Below the pieces are notes generated by a model, which saw only the letters and a program-made list of their open reading frames with translations, made no database searches and was not told the DNA's origin. Below are positions 56,601-64,000 of a DNA stretch of 64,000 bases, in pieces (the first letter of the stretch is position 1; each line of letters starts with the position of its first letter). Location of the stretch: contig JACPEH010000023.1 of assembly GCA_016183655.1 (NCBI GenBank), positions 143,012 to 207,011 of the forward strand. Direction: 5' to 3'. The DNA comes from Rhodocyclales bacterium (GTDB taxonomy: Bacteria; Pseudomonadota; Gammaproteobacteria; Burkholderiales; Rhodocyclaceae). The position numbers and the translations under genes were made by a program.

Positions 56601-57415
56601 GCGTTGTCGAAGATTGCCGTCAGTTCCAGCAGCGAGCGGTCGAGCGCGTCCTGCATCGCCTTCTTGTCGTCGATGTCGGAGATGATCCAGATCGTTCCCT
56701 GCGCGGGGTCGGCGGGGTCGACGAGGTAGGCGACGGCGTGCGCCCAGAAGAGCGTGTCGTCCTGGCGGCGCATTTGCATTTCCGCCTCGAACGGCAAGCC
56801 CTTCGAGAGCAACGGAAATGCTTGCGCACCGACTTCGGCGTACGCCTCGTCGCTGTCGTAGAGCTCGCGCGTCGGCCGACCGATGCCTTCGTCGCCGCGG
56901 TAGCCGAAGATCTCGGCGAAACGCTGGTTATAGCGGACGGTACGGCGATTCAGCGAGAAGCCGATGCCGACCGGCGCGTTGGCGAGAATCGAATGGTATT
57001 CGCGCAGCGTGCGGTCAACGTTCTCGGTCGCCTGACGGGCTTCGTTCTCGATGCCGCGCGCGACGATCAGCGATTCGTCGCCAAGGGGAAAGACGTCGAC
57101 CAGCGCCGCGCCTCCGCCGCTGCGCGCACCGCGCCAGTCGATCGCCAGCGGCGCCGTCTGGCCGGGGTTGGCAAACCGCTCGCGCAGCAGCGCGGCGTCG
57201 CCAGCGGAAAGAAAACCGGCGAGGTCGGTGGCGCAGGCCTCCGCCACCGGAACGCCGAGCAGCGCGGCAAACGCCTCGTTCGCGGCCAGCACCCTGCCCG
57301 CCTTGTCGACGGCGCACAGCGGCGACGTCATGGCATGAACCAGCCGGGTCAGCATCGGCAATTCCTCAAAGTAACGATCAGCGCCCAGTGGCGCTCCGTC
57401 ATTCATATTAAGCAT
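53690..57415 (-). CDS. Multi-PAS GGDEF/EAL cyclic-di-GMP protein
   Basis: A 1241-residue soluble protein. Six PAS domains can be counted (about 20-130, 140-265, 266-390, 391-515, 516-640, 645-775). The second to fifth are close tandem copies sharing an RR-x-DG/DD-x3-W...GTIWI pattern. A coiled coil (about 780-815) leads to GGDEF with intact RIGGDEF and an RxxD inhibitory site (RVGD), then EAL. The EAL motif itself is EVL (GMEVLVRWHHPE) but the catalytic Glu and the NLS, ETA, DDFGTGYSS, KVDRSF and EGVE motifs remain, so hydrolysis is plausible. No membrane segment. Starts at 57415 or 57406 are both possible, neither with a good ribosome site. Confidence 0.93.
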   Translation of the reverse strand: MLNMNDGAPLGADRYFEELPMLTRLVHAMTSPLCAVDKAGRVLAANEAFAALLGVPVAEACATDLAGFLSAGDAALLRERFANPGQTAPLAIDWRGARSGGGAALVDVFPLGDESLIVARGIENEARQATENVDRTLREYHSILANAPVGIGFSLNRRTVRYNQRFAEIFGYRGDEGIGRPTRELYDSDEAYAEVGAQAFPLLSKGLPFEAEMQMRRQDDTLFWAHAVAYLVDPADPAQGTIWIISDIDDKKAMQDALDRSLLELTAIFDNASVAILFSRNRVIERCNRRGAEILGYASPEELVGQPGQTVYPDVESYARVGREAGPLLAAGQSFSSDWQLRRKDGSTVWCRLYARAVDPQRTDRGTVWVVDDIAEARRTHEALQQALHEMDAIMRNASVGVLITRNRRMVRYNAYFAEMFGFAGDAGVDLPARLLYRSDEEYVAVGTAAGPLLGSGKPFQQELWMRRQDGSDLWVNLIGYVENPELPTGGTIWILEDRSAFRRAELALQQAHDEQQLILDHSVVGIAFVKERLFQRCNRRLEEIYGFGPGELAGQPTRVTFLSEHSYRELGEIAYGALSRGETFATEVIHRRRNGEPFWVRITGRAIDPAQPQAGSIWNFEDVTDRKLAEESLRESETLQRAILDSANLMIVATDREGRIVTCNPATEATLGWPAEALIGRSPVDTFVEAQALDAQRAALREEFGYESGDAFNVLVARARLCRVDEREWRFVRRDGTTLPVQLTVSPLYQGGASVNGFLFVAADITERLAAQQALRRSHEELEERVKERTAELEAEMTERRRAEQRLKYLAHHDSLTGLPNRTLLTRRLDEAIENSAAQGLMMAVMFVDLDRFKSINDSLGHHVGDALLKEVARRISGALRVGDTVARIGGDEFVAVLPCLDQAQHAELLAEKLRGALQRPVHVAGHELFATPSIGICLYPQDGSSVDMLLRHADTAMYAAKDAGRNTVRRFDAAMTSAAEQHFQIEAALRRAIDRREFEPYFQPWVSLADGSLAGMEVLVRWHHPELGLVMPARFISVAEESGLIAPIGQQVLRAACEQLRAWDRAGLVVPLLAVNLSPWQFRDARLLDIVRGILAETQVEPSRIEFEITETAVMEDGEQALATLRRMKEAGFRLSVDDFGTGYSSLAYLKRFPVDKLKVDRSFVMDMTRDANDDAIVRTIVALAQTLHLKVTAEGVETAAQRDALQAIGCDFAQGYYYFRPQPAASIEIDALGCVCQA

Positions 57416-57461
57416 CGGTGTCGAAAAAATGGGGGAAGTTCGAAGCGTCGCGATCGCCCCC

Positions 57462-57491
57462 TTGACATGATAACCGGGTTGACGCTATTTT
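57462..57491 (+). promoter_or_regulatory. Promoter of the pyruvate dehydrogenase operon
   Basis: TTGACA (57462-57467), a perfect -35, is followed after 18 nt by TATTTT (57486-57491). A transcript would start near 57498, leaving a leader of about 170 nt before aceE that contains two CGTA-type dyads. Confidence 0.6.
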
Positions 57492-57510
57492 TTCGTATCG
57501 CGAGATTGAA

Positions 57511-57566
57511 TTTCGTAATACGAAACGAATTGATGCGGCGCAATACCAAGAGGTCATACGCCGTAT
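57511..57566. promoter_or_regulatory. Palindromic operator sites at the aceE promoter
   Basis: TTTCGTA-A-TACGAAA (57511-57525) is a perfect 15-bp palindrome just downstream of the predicted start; a half copy TTTCGTAT lies over the -10 region (57491-57498) and a related dyad ATACG-C-CGTAT is at 57556-57566. The position suggests repression of the pdh operon. The regulator is unknown; the sequence is not the E. coli PdhR site. Confidence 0.6.
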
Positions 57567-57668
57567 TAAGCTTGGCCGGTCGCGAACCGATCCTCGCGCC
57601 AAGCACCTGGGCGCCGCTGCTTACCCGGCAGTCGGCACAAGAAACGCTTCACAGAACCGGAGACACCC

Positions 57669-60359
<2,691 letters not shown>

Positions 60360-60371
60360 GGAGGAGCCGAC

Positions 60372-62009
60372 ATGAGCAATATCGTGGAAGTGAAGGTTCC
60401 GGACATCGGCGATTTCACCGACGTGCCGGTGATCGATGTCTTCGTGAAAGTGGGCGACACCATCAAGGTCGATGACGCCCTGGTCACGCTCGAATCCGAC
60501 AAGGCGACGATGGACGTGCCGTCCAGCGTTGCCGGCGTCGTCAAGGAAGTGAAGGTCAAGCTCGGCGACCGCATCGCCGAAGGCAGCGTCGTCGTGCTGG
60601 TCGACACCGGCGCTGCAGCAACGGCCGCTGCGCCGGCGCCTGCCGCCGCCGCACCGGCGGTCGCTGCTCCGGCCCCGGCCGCGGCCCCCGCTGCAGCCCA
60701 GGCTGCAGCCGGCGGCGCCGTCGAAGTGAAGGTGCCGGACATCGGCGACTTCGAATCGGTGCCGGTGATCGACGTGTTCGTGAAGGTTGGCGACACCGTC
60801 AAGGTCGACGACGCGCTGGTCACGCTCGAATCGGACAAGGCGACGATGGACGTGCCGTCCTCCGCCGCCGGCGTCGTCAAGGAAGTGAAGGTCAAGCTCG
60901 GCGACAAGGTGTCCGAAGGTTCGGTCATCGTCATCGTCGAAACCGCCGGTGGTGCCTTTGCCGCCGCACCGGCACCGGCTGCCGCGCCTGCTCCGGCCGC
61001 GGCCGCGACTGCGGCAACCGCCCCCGCTCCGGCGGCAAAGGCGGCCCCGGCCGCCGCCGCGACGCCGGTCGCCCCGGCGCTGCCGCTCGGTTCCAAGGCG
61101 CACGCCAGCCCGTCGGTGCGCGCCTATGCCCGCGAACTCGGTGTCGATCTCGGCCGTGTCACGGCGAGCGGACCGAAGGGCCGCATCCTCAAGGAAGACG
61201 TCTCCGGCTTCGTCAAGGGCGTGATGTCCGCCCCCGCCGCGGCACCGGGTGCCGCCGGCGCCAGCCTCGGCGGCGGCCTCGACCTGCTGCCCTGGCCGAA
61301 GGTCGACTTCGCCAAGTTCGGCCCGGTCGAAGTTCAGCCGCTGTCCCGCATCAAAAAAATCTCCGGCCAGAACCTGTCGCGCAACTGGGTGATGATCCCG
61401 GCCGTGACCTATCACGAGGATGCCGACATCACCGACCTCGAAGCCTTCCGCGTGCAGCTGAACAAGGAGAATGAGAAGTCGGGCGCCAAGCTGACCATGC
61501 TCGCCTTCCTGATCAAGGCCTGCGTCAAGGCGATGCAGAAGTTCCCGGAGTTCAACAGCTCGCTCGACGGCGACAACCTGGTGCTGAAGAAATACTTCAA
61601 CATCGGCTTCGCCGCCGACACGCCGAACGGCCTGGTCGTGCCGGTGGTCAAGAACGCCGACCAGAAGTCGGTGCTGCAGATCGCGCAGGAATCCGGCGAA
61701 CTGGCCAAGCAGGCGCGCGACGGCAAGCTGAAGCCAGCCGACATGCAGGGCGCGTGCTTCACCATCAGCTCGCTCGGCGGCATCGGCGGCACCTACTTCG
61801 CGCCGATCGTCAATGCCCCGGAAGTGGCCATCCTCGGTGTCAACAAGTCGGCGATGAAACCGGTATGGGACGGCAAGGCTTTCGTGCCGCGCCTGGTCCT
61901 GCCGCTGTCGCTGACCGCCGACCACCGCGTCATCGACGGCGCGCTGGCTACCCGCTTCAACGTCTATGTCGCGCAGCTCTTGGCCGACATGCGCCGCATG
62001 ATCGTCTGA
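60372..62009 (+). CDS. aceF: Dihydrolipoyllysine acetyltransferase (pyruvate dehydrogenase E2)
   Basis: E2 carries the swinging lipoyl arm and forms acetyl-CoA. It has 545 residues: two lipoyl domains (about 4-75 and 118-190), each with the lipoylation motif ESDKATMDVPSS, joined by Ala/Pro linkers; a peripheral subunit-binding domain (about 238-275, SPSVRAYARELGVDLGRV); and the catalytic core (about 310-545) ending with active-site HRVIDGALATRF. AAGGAGG precedes the start, 12 nt after aceE. Confidence 0.98.
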   Translation: MSNIVEVKVPDIGDFTDVPVIDVFVKVGDTIKVDDALVTLESDKATMDVPSSVAGVVKEVKVKLGDRIAEGSVVVLVDTGAAATAAAPAPAAAAPAVAAPAPAAAPAAAQAAAGGAVEVKVPDIGDFESVPVIDVFVKVGDTVKVDDALVTLESDKATMDVPSSAAGVVKEVKVKLGDKVSEGSVIVIVETAGGAFAAAPAPAAAPAPAAAATAATAPAPAAKAAPAAAATPVAPALPLGSKAHASPSVRAYARELGVDLGRVTASGPKGRILKEDVSGFVKGVMSAPAAAPGAAGASLGGGLDLLPWPKVDFAKFGPVEVQPLSRIKKISGQNLSRNWVMIPAVTYHEDADITDLEAFRVQLNKENEKSGAKLTMLAFLIKACVKAMQKFPEFNSSLDGDNLVLKKYFNIGFAADTPNGLVVPVVKNADQKSVLQIAQESGELAKQARDGKLKPADMQGACFTISSLGGIGGTYFAPIVNAPEVAILGVNKSAMKPVWDGKAFVPRLVLPLSLTADHRVIDGALATRFNVYVAQLLADMRRMIV

Positions 62010-62019
62010 GGAGCCACGC

Positions 62020-63819
62020 ATGAGCCAACTCATTGAAGTGAAGGTTCCGGACATCGGCGATTTCGACGACGTCCCGGTGATCGACCTGTTCGTCAAGGTC
62101 GGCGACACGATCAAGGTGGACGACGCGATCGTCACGCTGGAGTCGGACAAGGCGACGATGGACGTGCCCTCCTCGACGGCCGGTGTCGTCAAGGAAGTGC
62201 TGGTCAAGCTCGGCGACCGGGTCAAGGAAGGTTCGCCGCTGATCAAGGTGGAAGCCGCCGCTGGCGCCGCTGCTGCGGCACCGGCAGCACCCGCCGCAGC
62301 GCCGGCTCCCGCAGCGGCACCTGCTGCTGCGCCCGCGGCCGCCCCGACGGCGGCCAGCCACGGCGGCACGGCCGACATCGAGTGCGACATGCTCGTGCTC
62401 GGAGCCGGCCCCGGCGGCTACTCGGCCGCCTTCCGCTCGGCCGACCTCGGCCTGAAGACGGTCATCGTCGAGCGCTATGCGACGCTCGGCGGCGTCTGCC
62501 TCAACGTCGGCTGCATCCCGTCGAAGGCGCTGCTGCACGTCGCCGCGGTGATGGACGAGGCGCAGCACATGGCCGACCTCGGCGTCAGCTTCGCCGCGCC
62601 GACGGTCGACATCGACAAGCTGCGCGCGCACAAGGAGAAGGTCGTCGGCAAGCTGACCGGCGGCCTCGCCGGCATGGCCAAGGGGCGCAAGGTCGACATC
62701 GTGCGCGGCTACGGCAGCTTCCTCGACCCGCACCACATCGAGGTCGAGCTGACCGACGGCCCGGCGCAAGACAAGACTGGCGCCAAGAAGGTGATCAGGT
62801 TCAAGCAGTGCATCATCGCCGCCGGTTCGGCGGCGGTGCACCTGCCCTTCATCCCGCGCGACCCGCGCATCGTCGATTCGACCGGCGCGCTGGAACTGCG
62901 CAAGGTCAACGGCGAAGTGCCGAAGAAGATGCTGGTCATCGGCGGCGGCATCATCGGCCTCGAAATGGCGACCGTCTATTCGACGCTGGGCACGCGCATC
63001 GACGTTGTCGAAATGATGGACGTGCTGATGTCCGGCCCCGACCGCGACGCGGTCAAGGTCTGGGAAAAGCAGAACCTGCACCGCTTCGACAAGGTCATGC
63101 TGAAGACCAAGACCGTGGCCGTGGAAGCCAAGGATGACGGCCTCTACGTCAAGTTCGAAGGCGAAGGCGCGCCGACCGAGCCGGTCAAGTACGACATGAT
63201 CCTGCAAGCCGCCGGCCGCTCGCCGAACGGCAAGAAGATCGGCGCCGAGAAGGCCGGCGTCATCGTCACCGACCGCGGCTTCATCAACGTCGACGCGCAG
63301 ATGCGCACCAACGTGCCGCACATCTTCGCCATCGGTGACCTGGTCGGGCAGCCGATGCTGGCGCACAAGGCGGTGCACGAGGCGCACGTCGCCGCCGAAG
63401 TCGCCGCCGGCCACAAGGCCGCCTTCGACGCCACCGTGATCCCGGGCGTCGCCTACACCCATCCGGAAGTGGCGTGGGTCGGCTACACCGAGGAACAGGC
63501 GAGGAAGGAAGGGCGCAAGGTCGACACCGCCAAGTTCCCGTGGGCCGCCTCCGGCCGCGCCATCGCCAACGGCGCCGAGTACGGCTTCACCAAGCTGATC
63601 TTCGACGCCGAGACGCACCGCGTCATCGGTGGCGCCATCGTTGGCCCGTCGGCCGGCGACATGATCGGCGAAGTCTGCCTGGCCATCGAGATGGGCTGCG
63701 ACGCGGTCGACATCGGCAAGACCATCCACCCGCACCCGACGCTGGGCGAGACGGTGGGCATGGCGGCGGAAGTGGCGCACGGCAGTTGTACGGACGTGCC
63801 GCCGGCGCGGAAGAAGTAA
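62020..63819 (+). CDS. lpdA: Dihydrolipoyl dehydrogenase with N-terminal lipoyl domain (E3)
   Basis: E3 reoxidises the E2 lipoamide and makes NADH. It has 599 residues, longer than the common 475, because of an N-terminal lipoyl domain (about 4-75, ESDKATMDVPSS) and an Ala/Pro linker (about 80-115). The core has FAD motif VLGAGPGGYSAAFRSADLG, redox disulphide GGVCLNVGCIPSKALL, NAD motif VIGGGIIGLEMA and the C-terminal HPHPTLGE catalytic His-Glu. Lipoyl-bearing E3 proteins occur in several beta- and other proteobacteria. 10 nt after aceF. Confidence 0.98.
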   Translation: MSQLIEVKVPDIGDFDDVPVIDLFVKVGDTIKVDDAIVTLESDKATMDVPSSTAGVVKEVLVKLGDRVKEGSPLIKVEAAAGAAAAAPAAPAAAPAPAAAPAAAPAAAPTAASHGGTADIECDMLVLGAGPGGYSAAFRSADLGLKTVIVERYATLGGVCLNVGCIPSKALLHVAAVMDEAQHMADLGVSFAAPTVDIDKLRAHKEKVVGKLTGGLAGMAKGRKVDIVRGYGSFLDPHHIEVELTDGPAQDKTGAKKVIRFKQCIIAAGSAAVHLPFIPRDPRIVDSTGALELRKVNGEVPKKMLVIGGGIIGLEMATVYSTLGTRIDVVEMMDVLMSGPDRDAVKVWEKQNLHRFDKVMLKTKTVAVEAKDDGLYVKFEGEGAPTEPVKYDMILQAAGRSPNGKKIGAEKAGVIVTDRGFINVDAQMRTNVPHIFAIGDLVGQPMLAHKAVHEAHVAAEVAAGHKAAFDATVIPGVAYTHPEVAWVGYTEEQARKEGRKVDTAKFPWAASGRAIANGAEYGFTKLIFDAETHRVIGGAIVGPSAGDMIGEVCLAIEMGCDAVDIGKTIHPHPTLGETVGMAAEVAHGSCTDVPPARKK

Positions 63820-63840
63820 GCGGCAAAGGCCATCACGGCA

Positions 63841-63870
63841 AAGGGCGACGGAGATTCCGTCGCCCTTTTT
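63841..63870 (+). terminator. Rho-independent terminator of the pdh operon
   Basis: AAGGGCGACGGA and TCCGTCGCCCTT (63841-63852, 63856-63867) form a 12-bp stem with loop GAT, followed by further T residues. It lies 21 nt after the lpdA stop and directly before a group II intron. Confidence 0.92.
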
Positions 63871-63873
63871 GTT

Positions 63874-64000
63874 GTGCGCCCGGCACGGGCGCACTCACTT
63901 GGAGGTGAAAGTCCTCTACTCGCCCGGCAAGGGGAAGAGTTAGCCGAACGGCAAGGGTGTTCTGGGCGACTGGAAATCTGGAGGAAGCCGAAGGCAAAGC
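63874..64000 (+). mobile_element. Group II intron, class C type, 5' end (continues beyond window)
   Basis: Four nucleotides after the terminator T run the sequence starts GTGCGCCCGGCACGGGCGCA, the 5' end of group IIC introns. It continues with the conserved domain I blocks GAGGTGAAAGTCCTC, GAGTTAGCCGAACGGCAAGG, GGTGTTCTGGGCGAC and AATCTGGAGGAAGCCGAAGG, which follow the order and sequence of the Oceanobacillus iheyensis group IIC ribozyme. Class C introns insert just downstream of terminator hairpins, exactly as here. The rest of the ribozyme and any reverse-transcriptase ORF would lie to the right of the window. Confidence 0.92.

Noticed and set aside
57530..57543. TTGAT-GCGG-CGCAA as an FNR site near aceE
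   Set aside because: Two mismatches in the second half and a position downstream of the predicted start; weaker than the iorA site and likely chance.
57403..57606. A 67-codon minus-strand frame in the aceE upstream region
   Set aside because: It spans promoter and operator elements, has no ribosome site, and no homology is apparent.

Overview
The window is chromosomal DNA from a GC-rich Gram-negative bacterium. Gene content and synteny point to a betaproteobacterium, most likely of the Rhodocyclales (Azospira/Dechloromonas/Azonexus type). The clues are a standard dcw cluster with DAP-type MurE, the rsmI<>yraN-diaA-dolP block, the ssb-MFS<>uvrA block, a three-gene aceE-aceF-lpd operon with a lipoyl domain on E3, multihaem cytochromes and an FNR-controlled indolepyruvate:ferredoxin oxidoreductase. 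This taxonomic placement is inference. Nearly every gene has a long shadow frame on the other strand because of the base composition; these were left out.

Layout. 1-4.8 kb: start of the division/cell-wall cluster read leftwards (mraZ-rsmH-ftsL-ftsI-murE, murE cut by the window edge), with three MraZ boxes in front. 5.0-8.4 kb: a glutathione S-transferase, the RNase P RNA, a DUF3025 protein, a lipoprotein and pyrC. 8.6-9.7 kb: an unusual ribbon-helix-helix/receiver protein divergent from an XRE regulator. 9.7-13.8 kb: rsmI, yraN, an exported HIRAN protein, diaA, dolP, a periplasmic glutathione peroxidase and rfaE2. 14-20.2 kb: potassium block, with a KdpD-like kinase lacking the KdpD N-terminus, a KdpE-like regulator, and two convergent kup genes. 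20.6-25.9 kb: redox/signalling block with two tandem haem-c diguanylate cyclases facing a DOMON-like haem protein, a cupredoxin and an EF-hand protein. 26-36.7 kb: ssb, MFS carrier, uvrA, dgkA, pepN, a radical SAM protein, tpx, azlCD. 36.8-40.6 kb: a fused nonahaem cytochrome c/cytochrome b and a membrane C13 (caspase-like) peptidase. 40.6-46.3 kb: a five-gene signalling operon (receiver, MglA-like GTPase, histidine kinase, receiver-GspE/PilB ATPase fusion, second kinase). 46.5-50.6 kb: tRNA-Ala(CGC), phhB, sua5, purK, purE, folD. 50.8-57.4 kb: iorBA and a six-PAS GGDEF/EAL protein. 57.7-63.8 kb: pyruvate dehydrogenase operon, followed by its terminator and directly by the 5' end of a group IIC intron that runs out of the window.

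The most unusual material is the five-gene kinase/GTPase/receiver-ATPase operon. It looks like a self-contained polarity or pilus-type control module placed away from any pilus or secretion genes. Other points of interest are the inverted-order ribbon-helix-helix/receiver protein, the tandem haem-c cyclases, the cytochrome c-b fusion with a CX3CH motif, and the KdpDE-like system attached to Kup instead of KdpFABC. Several regulatory sites can be read directly: MraZ boxes, an FNR site with class II geometry at iorA, a perfect palindrome at the aceE promoter, a KdpE-like 11-bp direct repeat, and an XRE-type operator. No CRISPR array, insertion-sequence transposase or prophage gene was seen.
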